Shown here: positions 1 to 9,650 of the stretch, piece by piece
Layout of the letters: each line of letters opens with the position of its first letter
How positions within the stretch are numbered: the first letter of the stretch is position 1
DNA from: Bradyrhizobium sp. AZCC 1610
Lineage (GTDB): Bacteria > Pseudomonadota > Alphaproteobacteria > Rhizobiales > Xanthobacteraceae
Direction of reading: 5' to 3'
Length of the DNA stretch: 64,000 nt
Assembly (NCBI RefSeq): GCF_036924515.1
Contig: NZ_JAZHRR010000001.1
Coordinates: 4,621,001-4,685,000 of the forward strand
Program-made: the position numbers and the translations under genes
Notes under the pieces: model-generated
Seen by the model: only the letters and a program-made list of their open reading frames with translations
What the model was told of the DNA's origin: nothing
Databases searched by the model: none

Positions 1-47
1 TGCGGACAGGTGGAGTGGCGGATATCGACCTTGGCGTGCTGGTTCAT
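1..47 (-). CDS. Molybdopterin oxidoreductase, N-terminal 15 codons only (runs off left edge)
   Basis: Only the start of this minus-strand gene is present. Its ATG is at 47 and it reads MNQHAKVDIRHSTCP before the window ends. The DIRHSTCP opening is, from memory, that of bis-MGD molybdopterin oxidoreductases in rhizobia, where it continues into a Cys cluster (C-P-H-D-C) for an iron-sulfur cluster. It lies 84 bp downstream of the SDR gene on the same strand, so it may close that operon. No convincing Shine-Dalgarno is visible. The short length makes the call tentative; another protein with a similar start cannot be excluded. Confidence 0.5.
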   Translation of the reverse strand, partial: MNQHAKVDIRHSTCP

Positions 48-131
48 GCGTTTCTAGGTAACATCAAACGCCGCGGTCGCCGAGAGGGTTTGTCCGGCAG
101 TGCACCTGCAAAAACGGCCTTTAGCCATGCA

Positions 132-884
132 TCAGGCGCCCAAATAGGCGCCGCCATTGGTGTGGATGGCCTGCCCGTTGATGTAGCGCGCGCCGGGCCC
201 GCACAGAAAACGCACGGTTGCAGCGACGTCTTCCGGCAGGCCACGATTGCCGGCGATGGTCTGATGGATCAAATGGTGCGCCGGCTCCGGTTTGTCCTTG
301 GGCCGTGGCGTGCCGATAAGGCCGGGAACCACGCAGTTCACGGTGATGCCGTCATCGGCAAGATCGTGGGCCAGCGCCCGGGTGAAGCCGATGATACCGG
401 CCTTCGCTGTCACCACATGCGCGCGATTCTTCGCACCCGTATGCGCGCTGAGGCCACCGATGTTGACGATGGTCCCGGCACCGGACTTTCGCAAAGCCGG
501 CAAGCAGGCCTTCACGCAGTGGAACGTTCCATCAAGAGTCACATCGAGGATTTCGCGCCACGCCGCGTAGTTCATCTCGGCAAAGGGCTTTTCGCGCCGC
601 AGCGCCGCATTGTTGACGAGGATATCAATGCGGCCGAATTGCTTCACTGCAGCATCTGCCATGGCCTGCACCGCGCCGGCGTCGGCGACGTCGCCGATAT
701 GAACCAGCGCCTTGCCGCCGGCGGCCTCGATCTCGCGGGCGACGGCGTCCGCCTCGGCGCGGTTGCTGCGCGCATTCACCACCACGGGCGCGCCGCCTTC
801 CGCCAGGGTCAGGGCGATCGCGCGGCCGATATTGCGGCCAGCGCCGGTGACGACAGCAACCTTGCCTACGAGTTCCTGGGTCAT
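132..884 (-). CDS. SDR-family oxidoreductase with a non-canonical active site
   Basis: This is a 250-residue short-chain dehydrogenase/reductase that probably oxidises an alcohol or reduces a carbonyl with NAD(P). The Rossmann motif TGAGRNIG is at residues 13-20, NNA at 91-93 and the active-site Ser at about 146. The usual YxxxK is replaced by VVTAK (157-161): the Lys is kept, but the Tyr position is Val, preceded by His156. I recall related rhizobial SDRs with the same change, so it may be a real subfamily. It starts 6 bp after the MmgE/PrpD gene and is probably co-transcribed with it. The substrate is unknown. Confidence 0.9.
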   Translation of the reverse strand: MTQELVGKVAVVTGAGRNIGRAIALTLAEGGAPVVVNARSNRAEADAVAREIEAAGGKALVHIGDVADAGAVQAMADAAVKQFGRIDILVNNAALRREKPFAEMNYAAWREILDVTLDGTFHCVKACLPALRKSGAGTIVNIGGLSAHTGAKNRAHVVTAKAGIIGFTRALAHDLADDGITVNCVVPGLIGTPRPKDKPEPAHHLIHQTIAGNRGLPEDVAATVRFLCGPGARYINGQAIHTNGGAYLGA

Positions 885-890
885 GAGCCG

Positions 891-2273
891 CTACCCGCGC
901 AATGAGGAGAGATCGATGCGGCCACTATACAGCCCCGCCATCACTTTCAACGCCGCATCGCTTTGTGCAGCGCTCCAGCCGCCATGCTTGGCGTTGAGCC
1001 AAAATTTTTCGATCACGTCCTGCCGCGTCAGCGGCTCCTGCGCGCCGCCCCGCAGATATGGCTGCCGCTCTTCCACCACGCTGCCATCCCGGAGCGTGGC
1101 TCGGATATGGCCGGTGTAATTGTTAGGATAGGGGTTGTCCGGATCGATCACGAACGTCACTTTGGCGGCGAGCGCCAGCACGCGCTCATCGCGGATCGCG
1201 CTTTCCGTGAACGCCCCGAGCCCGACGCCGCCATGCACGAATCCAGTCGCCAAAAGATAAGGCACCGCGAACTTGGCGGCATAGCCGTTGCGCGGACGGT
1301 GCTTGTCGGCGAGCGGCTCCCATAGCCGGTGCACCGTTCCCTCCGCCACCTCGCAGAGGATCTCGGCGACGTCCTCGGGTTTGATGCCGCGCGCGGCCAG
1401 CCGGCGTGCGCAATCGATATAGGGCTGCGCCATGGTCCCGCATGGATATGGCTTGAAGGCCAGCGTGTTCGTCACCCAGCGCGTGCCGAATTCGCCGGTC
1501 AGCGCATCGTAATCGCCCTCCGTGGTGTGCGCGAAGCCGTGGAACAACCCGTGCACGCCCTCGAACACCGTGCGTGGCCCGACGAACCCTGCCCGCGCCA
1601 ATAGCGCCGCGCGAATCCCCGATTGCGCCGCCCATCCGGCATGCAGCCGTTTGGTCCAGGCGCCTTCCGCGAGATATTCGATGATGCCGCCGGCCATGCT
1701 GCCGGCGACGCCGAGCGCATCGACGATCTGCCTGGCGTTGAGGCCGAGCGCTGCGCCGACACCGGCGGCCGCGCCCATCGCGCCAAAGACCGCTGTCGGA
1801 TGGAAACCGGTCTTGTGAACGGCCTTCGGCACCACGAGACTCAACCGGCACAGCACTTCGGTGCCGACGGCGATCCCGAACAGCGCCATGCGGCCATCTG
1901 GACTGTGCCGCTCGCAGGCCGCGAGCACCGCCGGCACGATCACGGCGCCTGCATGGACCGGGCCGCCCTCAAAAGTATCATCGAAATCCTCGCCATGCGC
2001 GGCGGTGCCGTTGACGAAGGCGGCGCCTGCCGCATTCAGTGTGCGCTGGTGCCCGATCGCCGTGCACGGGCCGTCATCGTCGCAACCTGCCAAAGCGCTT
2101 GCGATGTAGTCCTCGTTGCGTGCAGTGACGCACAGGCCGACCACATCGATCAACAGGTCTTCGCATTTGCGCGCGGTTGCAGCCGGCAATGCGCCGGGCT
2201 TCAGTGCGATGACCTTTTCGGCCAGCGTTTCGGCGACCGAAATCCTGGGCAGTCCCGAGGCCATATCGGTCAA
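891..2273 (-). CDS. MmgE/PrpD family protein
   Basis: This 460-residue protein belongs to the MmgE/PrpD superfamily (2-methylcitrate dehydratase, cis-aconitate decarboxylase and related lyases or isomerases). Typical motifs are HGEDFDD at about 93-99, GFHPTAVFG near 155 and WTKRLHAGWAAQSG near 205. Its length matches the family. The ATG overlaps the stop of the upstream solute-binding protein by 4 bp (ATGA), so the two are translationally coupled. Other rhizobial MmgE/PrpD genes often sit beside solute-binding proteins and act on imported carboxylic acids, but the substrate cannot be read from sequence. Confidence 0.93.
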   Translation of the reverse strand: MTDMASGLPRISVAETLAEKVIALKPGALPAATARKCEDLLIDVVGLCVTARNEDYIASALAGCDDDGPCTAIGHQRTLNAAGAAFVNGTAAHGEDFDDTFEGGPVHAGAVIVPAVLAACERHSPDGRMALFGIAVGTEVLCRLSLVVPKAVHKTGFHPTAVFGAMGAAAGVGAALGLNARQIVDALGVAGSMAGGIIEYLAEGAWTKRLHAGWAAQSGIRAALLARAGFVGPRTVFEGVHGLFHGFAHTTEGDYDALTGEFGTRWVTNTLAFKPYPCGTMAQPYIDCARRLAARGIKPEDVAEILCEVAEGTVHRLWEPLADKHRPRNGYAAKFAVPYLLATGFVHGGVGLGAFTESAIRDERVLALAAKVTFVIDPDNPYPNNYTGHIRATLRDGSVVEERQPYLRGGAQEPLTRQDVIEKFWLNAKHGGWSAAQSDAALKVMAGLYSGRIDLSSLRG

Positions 2274-3337
2274 ATGCGGAAGATTTTTGTGTAGCGCGCT
2301 TTGATCGACTCGCTCTCCTTCTCGACCGCCGCGGCGTCGTCCTTCATGGTCTTGATGTCCTTGAGCGACTTGCGCCCCGCCTTCTCGACGGTTTGCGAAT
2401 GCACCGAGCGGAGGCCGCCGACATCGATGATCAGTTGCTGGGCCTCGCGGCTGAGACTGAACGACTGGAATAGCCTTGCCGCATTCGGATTAGGTGCATC
2501 CTTGAATACACCGTTCGGTCCGATGATCAGCGGCGATCCTTCCGCGGCATAAACCGGCTCGACCGGACGCCCCGCCTCCTTCATCTGGAAGATGTTGTAT
2601 TCGTTGCCGTCAGCCATCACCGCGCGCTCGCCAAGATCGAGCTTCTTCGGCGGATCGGCCGATGACTGCACCTGCATGATGTTCTGCCTGGCGAGCTGTT
2701 CGAAGAAGCTCCAGCCCAGATCACGCTGCATCTGGTAGGTCGCGGTCATGATGGTGCCGCTGTAGCCCGGATGCGCCTTGACGATCTTGCCCTTCCATTT
2801 GGGGTCGAGCAAATCGGCAAAACTCTTCGGCGCGTCCTCCGCTTTCACCAAATTGGTGTTGTAGGCAATGATGCTGAGCCAGACGCGGAAGCTCGCAAAC
2901 TGGCCATCGGGGTCCTTGTGCTCGGCCGGATAGAATTTTGCGACCTCCTCCGGCACATAAGGCGCCAGAATACCGTCGCGCTTCCAGACGATGAAATGCG
3001 CGGCATCGGACGAGTTCACCACGTCGACGGCATGGATGTTGCTGGAATATTCCTGGCCGATGCGCTGGAAGAGGCGCTCCGCGCCGGTGCGTTCGACACG
3101 CACCGCTATCCCCGGATATTTCGCCTCGAACGCCTTGGCCAGCTTCTCCGCGACCGGCAAATCGGTCGAGGTGTAATAGATGACCTTGCCTTCCTTCTTC
3201 GCCGCCTCGATCAATGCCGGAGTAACGGTTTCCGGTGGCGGCGCAGCCGCCATGACGCGCGTGGGAAATGCTGCGCCTGCGAGAACAGCGCCTGCGCCGG
3301 CCAGCACATGGCGGCGTGAAATCCCTGGGTGTTTCAT
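2270..3337 (-). CDS. ABC transporter substrate-binding protein, iron(III)/AfuA-type (orphan)
   Basis: This 355-residue periplasmic binding protein has an N-terminal twin-arginine signal (SRRHVLAG, residues 7-14) followed by a hydrophobic stretch ending near AMA-like residues at 30. The mature part starts as a class-2 extracellular solute-binding domain, with KVIYYTSTDLPVAEKLAKAF as in the Fe(III)/thiamine/AfuA group. A good Shine-Dalgarno (GGGGAA) precedes the ATG. No permease or ATPase is next to it, so it must work with a remote transporter or act as a sensor. It is the promoter-proximal gene of the SBP-MmgE-SDR group and lies 117 bp after the cytochrome gene on the same strand. Confidence 0.9.
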   Translation of the reverse strand: MKHPGISRRHVLAGAGAVLAGAAFPTRVMAAAPPPETVTPALIEAAKKEGKVIYYTSTDLPVAEKLAKAFEAKYPGIAVRVERTGAERLFQRIGQEYSSNIHAVDVVNSSDAAHFIVWKRDGILAPYVPEEVAKFYPAEHKDPDGQFASFRVWLSIIAYNTNLVKAEDAPKSFADLLDPKWKGKIVKAHPGYSGTIMTATYQMQRDLGWSFFEQLARQNIMQVQSSADPPKKLDLGERAVMADGNEYNIFQMKEAGRPVEPVYAAEGSPLIIGPNGVFKDAPNPNAARLFQSFSLSREAQQLIIDVGGLRSVHSQTVEKAGRKSLKDIKTMKDDAAAVEKESESIKARYTKIFRI

Positions 3338-3454
3338 GTTTTCGTTCCCCGCGCTGTTGGCGAAGTTAGGTACCCCTGAGCCCCCGCATTATTCCTATGG
3401 ATTGCCCGCTGTCCATCGCCGGCAACGCCTGGCCATGGCAGCCAGGCCTAAATG

Positions 3455-4072
3455 TTACTGCGCAGGACAGGCCGCTCCGGTCTTCACCCACGCCTCGACC
3501 AGGGCGCCGGCCTGCTTCTGCGTGCCGGGCACGGGGCTGCGCGTCCCGCCCGGAGCCCAGGCCCAACCGACCAGCGTATCTTCACCGATGTGATGGATGA
3601 GTTCCTCGAGTTTGCGTCCACCGTTGCGTGCGGGATCCTTGAGCTGTGCGCAGATTTCGGCAACCGTCTTGCCCTCCCACGCCATTTCGCGCGGTGCGAG
3701 GTGCCATTCCGGATGGCCCGGCATGCGGCCGGGTTCGAAGTTCGCATGCTTGTGGCAAATCGAGCAGCGCATCGTCGGAAGGCCATTGCCGTCCGCGCCG
3801 CGCGTCACCGGCGGCTGGTGCAGCCGGCCCTCGTCGCCCTGCCGCGGCCTGTCGCTCGCTGGATGGCAATTGGTGCAGCGCGGATGGGTCAGCACCTTGC
3901 CAAGCTCGGTGAACATGGCCGCCGATCGTGCGTCCGTATCCGATATCGACGCAAAGCTTTCCGGGCTTGCAAGCGATTGCGGCGCGGTCTCGGAAACGGC
4001 GTAGCCGGTGAGCACACTCGTCGCGACTGTCACGACGGCGACCACAAGCTGAACCCGCAATTCCGATTTCAT
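3455..4072 (-). CDS. Diheme cytochrome c-like subunit of a molybdenum hydroxylase
   Basis: This 205-residue exported protein has an N-terminal hydrophobic segment (about 8-25) and two CxxCH heme-binding motifs, CTNCH (66-70) and CSICH (103-107). Similar proteins are annotated in rhizobia as isoquinoline 1-oxidoreductase subunits. It is encoded 22 bp after the [2Fe-2S] subunit gene, which supports a role in carrying electrons from the molybdenum enzyme to the respiratory chain in the periplasm. No third heme motif is visible. The axial ligands beyond the two His residues cannot be assigned from sequence. Confidence 0.85.
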   Translation of the reverse strand: MKSELRVQLVVAVVTVATSVLTGYAVSETAPQSLASPESFASISDTDARSAAMFTELGKVLTHPRCTNCHPASDRPRQGDEGRLHQPPVTRGADGNGLPTMRCSICHKHANFEPGRMPGHPEWHLAPREMAWEGKTVAEICAQLKDPARNGGRKLEELIHHIGEDTLVGWAWAPGGTRSPVPGTQKQAGALVEAWVKTGAACPAQ

Positions 4073-4094
4073 GTCGATTGGCCCTGGCGTCCGC

Positions 4095-4619
4095 TCACTG
4101 GCTGGCCGCGAGATAGCGTTTGGAATCCGCCAGGATCACATCCCGCACGGCCTCGTGGTATTTGATGTAGCCGGTGCAGCGGCAGATATGGCCATCGAGC
4201 GCATCAGCGATAGTGCTTTCGAGATCAGCGCGCTTCACGGGCGCCTTGGCCAGACGCTCCAGTAGCACCTGACCCTCGTTGAGGAAGCCCGCGGTGCAAT
4301 AGCCGCACTGGAAGGCGAAGTGCCGGATGAAAGCCTTTTGCAGCGCGGTTAGTTCGTCGCCCTTCGCATGTCCTTCGACGGTGCGAATAGTCTTGCCGTC
4401 GAAGCTTGCCGCCGAGACGATACAGGTCGGGCTCGTATGACTTGTGCCACCGGGATCATCGACGATAACCGCGCAACTCAGGCACTGTGCGGCACCGCAG
4501 CCGAACTTGGTGCCGGTCATGCCGAGATACTCGCGCAGGAAATCGTTCATCGAGAGTTCGTCGCGCACCTCAACCGGTCCGTACGCCCGGCCGTTGATCG
4601 TGAGGCTCAATCTGGTCAC
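4095..4619 (-). CDS. [2Fe-2S] subunit of xanthine-dehydrogenase-family enzyme
   Basis: This 174-residue small subunit carries two [2Fe-2S] clusters. The N-terminal plant-type cluster uses Cys41, 46, 49 and 66, and the C-terminal cluster uses Cys105, 108, 146 and 148 (CGYC and CRC motifs). The start chosen is GTG at 4619, whose GTGA overlaps the stop of the large-subunit gene by 4 bp. Upstream in-frame codons would extend far into that gene. The subunit transfers electrons from the molybdopterin centre to the cytochrome encoded just downstream. It lacks its own export signal and probably travels with the Tat-bearing large subunit. Confidence 0.92.
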   Translation of the reverse strand: MTRLSLTINGRAYGPVEVRDELSMNDFLREYLGMTGTKFGCGAAQCLSCAVIVDDPGGTSHTSPTCIVSAASFDGKTIRTVEGHAKGDELTALQKAFIRHFAFQCGYCTAGFLNEGQVLLERLAKAPVKRADLESTIADALDGHICRCTGYIKYHEAVRDVILADSKRYLAASQ

Positions 4620-7390
4620 GCCAAAACTCCCTTGAGCAGGCTTGCCGTCACCGGCAGCGACTGAAACCGGCGGCCGGTTGCGTCGAAAATCGCATTCAGG
4701 ATGGCGGGCACCACCGGAACCATGACGACTTCCGCCATGCCCTTTGGTGGCTCGTCCGGCGTCAGCGGCGGCAGCATTTCGATTTCGAGGTCGTGCAGCG
4801 GCAGATCCGATCCGCGCGCGACGAGGTATTGCCCGAGATTCCACTGCCCGTTGCCCGGGCCCCCCTCATAAGGCGGTAGCGTCTCGAGCAAGGCATAGCC
4901 GACACCCATCGCAAAGCCACCCTGCGCCTGGCCCAGCACCACCTCGGGCACCAGCGCCTTGCCGCATTCGAACACGCTGTAGGCCTTGGCGATACGCAGA
5001 GCGCCGGTGGCGCGCTCGATCTCGATGCGGACCAGCGTGCCGCACATCGACGTATAGGTCGTGCCGATCCGGTTGTTGTCGGTCGGCGGAAATTTGACGC
5101 TGACGCGGTTGATGCGCTCGAACTTGCCGTTGCCCCTGCGCAAGGCCAGCGCGTCGATCTCGGCGCGATACTGTTCGCCAAAAAGGGGAAAACGCGCGCG
5201 CGACCATGCCCAGCGGGAAAAACTGTGGGCCACGGCGCCGGTTACGAGATTGCGCGCATGCGCTCTTGCGGCGAGGGCCGGCAGCGGCAGTGGCGCAAGA
5301 CCGGATACGATGAGCTGGCCGTCCTTCCACTGCGCTTTCGCAAAATCCTTTGCGCGCGGATCGTTCGGCGCGATGCGCCATAGTTCCAGCGCCGCCGGCC
5401 ACAGCCCAAAACGGAAGATGACGCGCGCGGCTTCGGCAGCCGAGTGCGTGCCGACATGCGCGCCAATCGAGGCGCTGGTCGCCGAGCTGATGGCGGGCAC
5501 CCAGCGCGGATTTTTCTCCGCGGCGTCCTGCGTCTTCTGGTCCATCGTGTAGGAATCGCCCGACGTGACCAATCCGAGCGCGTCATAGGTATCGACCCGC
5601 GCCACCGAGACTTCGTCGGCGACCGCGCCGAGGTGGAGCGCGACCCGGTTCGCGAGTGCGGTACCGATGCCGTTGCCCATCTCGGTATGATCGCAATAGA
5701 TCGTGATCTTGCCGTCGGCAGATAGTTCGACACGCCCCAGCGAACAATCGGCGCCGGTGCCATAGTCCTTGGTGACGCAGGCAACGCCGGTGCCGACGAG
5801 CACTCCTTGCGGCGCAGCCGATTTCTGCTGCGCACGCTGCTGCCAGATCGGATGCTTCTCGAGCTTGTCGAGAATTTCCGACGTGCGGACCGAAACGCTG
5901 TAGGGATTGCCGGTCATGGTCCGGCCCTTTGGCGCGAGCGCATTGCGCCGCCGGAACTCGATCGGGTCGAGCGGCAAAGCGGTTGCGACTTCATCAACCA
6001 GCACTTCGAGCGCGGTCATCGTCTGCAGCGTGCCGTAACCGCGCATCGATCCCGCGGTCACGCCGCGCGAATGCAGCGCGACCGTAGTCACATCGACCTT
6101 TGGAACGTCATAGATGCCAATTGCTGCGGTCGCACCGACGGTGGCTACGTTAGGTGAAAAATTCGCCAGCCCACCACCGTCAAGGACATGGTCCGCGGCA
6201 AAGGCCTGGATCTTGCCGGTTGAGCGATCGACGCCAATGCGTGAACGCATCTTGAAGGCATGACGCTTGATGCCGCCCTGAAATTGCTGATAGCGATCAT
6301 GCGCCAGCCGGACCGGATGACCGGGAACGAACATCGCCGCCAGCGCCACATACAGCACAAACGGCGTGTGATCGCGTCCGCCGAAGCCGCCGCCCATATG
6401 GGTGAACTGGGTATTGATCCGCGCCGGCTTGAAGGGAGCGCGGGCTTCGCCGAGCAGATGTGCGATCGAGTCTGCCGCCTCGTAGGGCGACTGCACGCCC
6501 AGCACCAGCTCGAGGCTGCCGTCCTTCCTGTCGTACCAGGCGAGACCGGATTCCGGTTCGAGAAACATCGGATCGACCGATTGCGTCTCGAACTCGCGAT
6601 CGAGCACCAAAAGATTCGGATTTTTGGCCGCGAGTTCAGCGCGGATCTGTTCGCCATGGATCGCGGCCTTGGCATAGGAAGCCTCGGTGTCCTTTGCGGC
6701 CGGCGACCATATCGGCAGCGGCGAGTTCTGGGAGCGTCCGGGGCTGACCCAACCGGCCTGGATCGGCGAATAGACGTCGGGCGCGTCCGGCGTCGCACCG
6801 GCGACGCGTGTGAACCGAAACGCGCCATAGGCCGGCATCGTAACGGGGCCGGTCTCCTCGCCGAACCTCACAAATGTTCCATCGCGCAATGCGAGGCGCG
6901 CCTGATCGAAGGCGTCGAACGTCTCGAAGACCAACAGTGCGACTGGCTGCCCCAAATAGAGCGGTGTCTTGCCGAGCGGGCAGAACAGATCGCCGGTGTA
7001 GAATCCCGGAACGCGCGTGCCGATCCTGTCGAGATCGGCTGATGTCACCACCGCCGATGGCTTGAGGGCGCCGCTGAGCCGCGCGAGATCCATCCCAATG
7101 TAGACGTGTGTGGCATCAGGCGCGCGGATCAGCATCGCGCGCGAGGTATTTTTTGGCCAGCCCGGAAGGTCTGCCGCGCGGAAATCGGATACGTAAAGCT
7201 TCGCGCCGGTCACCTTGGCCACGCCATCGACCCGGCCCGCGCCATCGGCCGCCGGGTTCCAGTTCGCCCGCCCCGGAAGGGACGCGCGCGGCGGCAAGCC
7301 GGCGGCTTCCGCCGACCCCAAACGCGACAGGCTGAGCGCGATGCCGCCCGCCGACACCCAATTCAGAAACTCGCGCCGCGAAGGCCGCAT
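4616..7390 (-). CDS. Tat-exported xanthine-dehydrogenase-type molybdopterin-binding subunit
   Basis: This 924-residue catalytic subunit resembles the isoquinoline 1-oxidoreductase beta / aldehyde dehydrogenase large subunits. The start at 7390 gives a twin-arginine signal (SRREFLNW, residues 4-11) after an AGGTGA ribosome-binding site; an upstream ATG at 7480 would bury that signal. The molybdopterin-binding motif GGGFGGRD is at 333-340, GSMRGYG lies near 450, and the C-terminal segment around the putative catalytic Glu (GMAEVVMVP) is close to residue 880. The complex is probably periplasmic and donates electrons to the neighbouring cytochrome. The substrate could be an aldehyde or an N-heterocycle. 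Confidence 0.93.
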   Translation of the reverse strand: MRPSRREFLNWVSAGGIALSLSRLGSAEAAGLPPRASLPGRANWNPAADGAGRVDGVAKVTGAKLYVSDFRAADLPGWPKNTSRAMLIRAPDATHVYIGMDLARLSGALKPSAVVTSADLDRIGTRVPGFYTGDLFCPLGKTPLYLGQPVALLVFETFDAFDQARLALRDGTFVRFGEETGPVTMPAYGAFRFTRVAGATPDAPDVYSPIQAGWVSPGRSQNSPLPIWSPAAKDTEASYAKAAIHGEQIRAELAAKNPNLLVLDREFETQSVDPMFLEPESGLAWYDRKDGSLELVLGVQSPYEAADSIAHLLGEARAPFKPARINTQFTHMGGGFGGRDHTPFVLYVALAAMFVPGHPVRLAHDRYQQFQGGIKRHAFKMRSRIGVDRSTGKIQAFAADHVLDGGGLANFSPNVATVGATAAIGIYDVPKVDVTTVALHSRGVTAGSMRGYGTLQTMTALEVLVDEVATALPLDPIEFRRRNALAPKGRTMTGNPYSVSVRTSEILDKLEKHPIWQQRAQQKSAAPQGVLVGTGVACVTKDYGTGADCSLGRVELSADGKITIYCDHTEMGNGIGTALANRVALHLGAVADEVSVARVDTYDALGLVTSGDSYTMDQKTQDAAEKNPRWVPAISSATSASIGAHVGTHSAAEAARVIFRFGLWPAALELWRIAPNDPRAKDFAKAQWKDGQLIVSGLAPLPLPALAARAHARNLVTGAVAHSFSRWAWSRARFPLFGEQYRAEIDALALRRGNGKFERINRVSVKFPPTDNNRIGTTYTSMCGTLVRIEIERATGALRIAKAYSVFECGKALVPEVVLGQAQGGFAMGVGYALLETLPPYEGGPGNGQWNLGQYLVARGSDLPLHDLEIEMLPPLTPDEPPKGMAEVVMVPVVPAILNAIFDATGRRFQSLPVTASLLKGVLA

Positions 7391-7409
7391 GCTCTCACCT
7401 TTGCCGGAA

Positions 7410-8498
7410 TTACTTAAGATCCGTGATGGTCGCTGGCCCCGGCCCCGACGTGACCAGTGTCGGCCATTGCTTCGAACCAAAGGGAACGACGGGCGGCAGG
7501 AACGGTTTCATGCCGCGCTTGCCGGTCTCGGCGATGATCGCCGCGCGAGCGTCGCCGCCCATCAACTCATAATCCATCAGATGGTAATTGCCGAAGAACA
7601 GTGCACCTACCGAGCGATCCGCGATGATGCGGGTCAGCGATTCCAGCATGTCGGCCGGCGTGGTCGTGAAGGAAATCGTCTCGATCAACAGCAAGCGGTT
7701 GTTGATGGCGTCGGCGCCGAAGAACTGCGCTAGCACGCTGAACAGCACGTTGTTCTGGCGCGCGACGTAGATCGTGTTGCTCGCCGCGTATGTCTTGTCC
7801 CAGTCGGCGCCGAGCTGCGCCTTCCACTCGGCCAGCACCGTCATCCAGTGCGCGACCTGCGTCTGGGCCGCCCAGGCCACGTTCTTTGCCAGATATGGCG
7901 CCTGTTTCTTGCCGAAAGCTTCGAGCGCGGCGAAAGGAATGACGCCTTTGGCAACGCATTCGTCCATGAAGGCGATGTTGTTCTGCAGGATGGTGCGGTT
8001 GTTGTCGCGCCAGCCCGGCTCCATCGGTGTCGCATCGAGGCCGTCGAGCGCCGACTGCATGCGGCTGCGATAGGCCAGCATCGAGCCGCGCCAGGACTTG
8101 TTATCGGGGCTATCGATGTAGGGACCGACGACCTGGGCCAGCGCCATCGTGCTGTGGCCGACCGACTTGAGCAATTGATACACGATCGGCACCTGCGGCG
8201 CGTCGATCGGCGCCATACCCGGCCGATAGAGGATCATCCGGCCGCCGGCGCCTGAAAACAGGCCGAGGATCACCGGGTGCTTGCTCAGGATGTTCTTCTG
8301 GAAAATCTTTGCTGCATCGCCATAGAGCTCGAACATGCCGGTGTTGAGGGCCAGCATATCCTTGGTTGCTATGTCAGAAGATGTTGCGGCGGTCTTGCCG
8401 GCAATCGGCGCCATATAGGCCGGCAGGGTCTGGGCACCGGCGATGCTACCGCCCGAGAGCAGGATCGCAACGACAGCAAGGCAGGGGGAGATCTTCAT
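7410..8498 (-). CDS. Unknown secreted protein, first gene of the molybdenum-hydroxylase operon
   Basis: This 362-residue protein is not recognised. The start at 8498 has a strong AAGGAG site and gives a Sec-type signal peptide (MKISPCLAVVAILLSGGSIA, cleavage near AQT at 22-24). An upstream start at 8636 would bury the signal. The mature part is mostly helical with no cofactor motif that I can see; two Trp-rich segments are near 160 and 245. It is only 19 bp upstream of the large-subunit gene, so it probably supports that periplasmic enzyme, for example in assembly, anchoring or substrate delivery. That role is inference from context. Confidence 0.8.
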   Translation of the reverse strand: MKISPCLAVVAILLSGGSIAGAQTLPAYMAPIAGKTAATSSDIATKDMLALNTGMFELYGDAAKIFQKNILSKHPVILGLFSGAGGRMILYRPGMAPIDAPQVPIVYQLLKSVGHSTMALAQVVGPYIDSPDNKSWRGSMLAYRSRMQSALDGLDATPMEPGWRDNNRTILQNNIAFMDECVAKGVIPFAALEAFGKKQAPYLAKNVAWAAQTQVAHWMTVLAEWKAQLGADWDKTYAASNTIYVARQNNVLFSVLAQFFGADAINNRLLLIETISFTTTPADMLESLTRIIADRSVGALFFGNYHLMDYELMGGDARAAIIAETGKRGMKPFLPPVVPFGSKQWPTLVTSGPGPATITDLK

Positions 8499-8651
8499 GT
8501 CACGCTCCTTGTGGCGCCGTGGCTTTGTATGAGCCCCGGCGCAGACGAATATCTGATTCTTGGGACTAGCGGTCGGTGCGCGGATAGCTAGACTTGGCAC
8601 GAGGCCGGTAAACGGGCCCTTGCAGAAAAAGACCAAGTTGGGGAGGTCGAT

Positions 8652-9629
8652 ATGATGCGCTTGAGAACGGCGCTCGCGCTGGCAGCAATTGTTGCGGCGC
8701 CATCTCTTCTGGCTGCGCCCGGCCTGGCGCAGGACTATCCGTCACGACCGGTGAAGGTGATTGTTCCCTTCGGCGCCGGCGGTCCTGCCGACGTCACCGC
8801 CCGCCAGATTGGCAACATTCTGCAGGAAAGTTTCGGCCAGGCCTTCGTGATCGAAAACCGCACCGGCGCCGGCGGCGTCATCGGCACGCAGGAAGCCGTC
8901 AAGTCGCCGCCGGATGGTTACACGCTGCTGATGATGTCGAACACCCAGACCGCGAATGAATCCCTGGTTCCACAGCGCAAATACGAGTTGATGCGCGATC
9001 TCGCGCCGATCGCGCCGGTCAATTACTCCGACCTCGTCATCGTGGTTCATCCCTCGGTGCAGGCGAAAACGCTGCAGGAATTCATCGCGCTGGCCAAATC
9101 GCAGCCCGGGAAACTGAACTACGCCTCGTCAGGTCAGGGCACGCCGTACCACATGGCGGGCGAGCTGTTCAAAGCCATGGCCGGCATCGATCTCGTGCAC
9201 GTGCCCTATCGCAATAGCGGCGAAGCGCGCAGCGGCGTGATTGGAGGCCAGGTGCAGATGATGATCGACGCGGTTCCGGCAATGGCACCCAACGTCGCCG
9301 AAAATCAGGTGCGCGCACTGGCCACGACAGGCAAGGCGCGGTCGACCGTCCTGCCCAATGCACCGACGGTGATCGAGGCCGGTATTCCCGGCTATGAGGC
9401 CACGATCTGGCTCGGCTTGATGGCGCCCGCGGGCACGCCAAAGCTGATCATCGACAAAATCAATGCGGCCGTGAACGCAGTTGTGAAACGGCCCGACGTG
9501 GTCAAGCTCTGGACCCAGCAAGGCGCCGTTCCGATGTCGATGACGCCGGATGAATTCGACAAATTCCTGCGCGGCGATATTGTGAAATGGGCGGAAGTGG
9601 TCAAGAAATTCGACAAGCCGCCGCAATAA
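8652..9629 (+). CDS. Tripartite tricarboxylate transporter receptor (TctC/Bug family), orphan
   Basis: This 325-residue periplasmic binding protein has a Sec signal peptide (cleavage near LAQ, residue 27) and the Bug-family opening YPSRPVKVIVPFGAGGPADV. The second signature, PYRNSGEARSGVIGGQV, is near 190-207. The start follows a GGGGAGG site. There is no TctA or TctB beside it, as is common for expanded Bug families. It is divergent from the secreted-protein gene and followed 21 bp later by a molybdenum hydroxylase pair. The ligand may therefore be that enzyme's substrate or product, but this is inference. Confidence 0.92.
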   Translation: MMRLRTALALAAIVAAPSLLAAPGLAQDYPSRPVKVIVPFGAGGPADVTARQIGNILQESFGQAFVIENRTGAGGVIGTQEAVKSPPDGYTLLMMSNTQTANESLVPQRKYELMRDLAPIAPVNYSDLVIVVHPSVQAKTLQEFIALAKSQPGKLNYASSGQGTPYHMAGELFKAMAGIDLVHVPYRNSGEARSGVIGGQVQMMIDAVPAMAPNVAENQVRALATTGKARSTVLPNAPTVIEAGIPGYEATIWLGLMAPAGTPKLIIDKINAAVNAVVKRPDVVKLWTQQGAVPMSMTPDEFDKFLRGDIVKWAEVVKKFDKPPQ

Positions 9630-9650
9630 GAAGCCGAAGGTTCACCCTCG

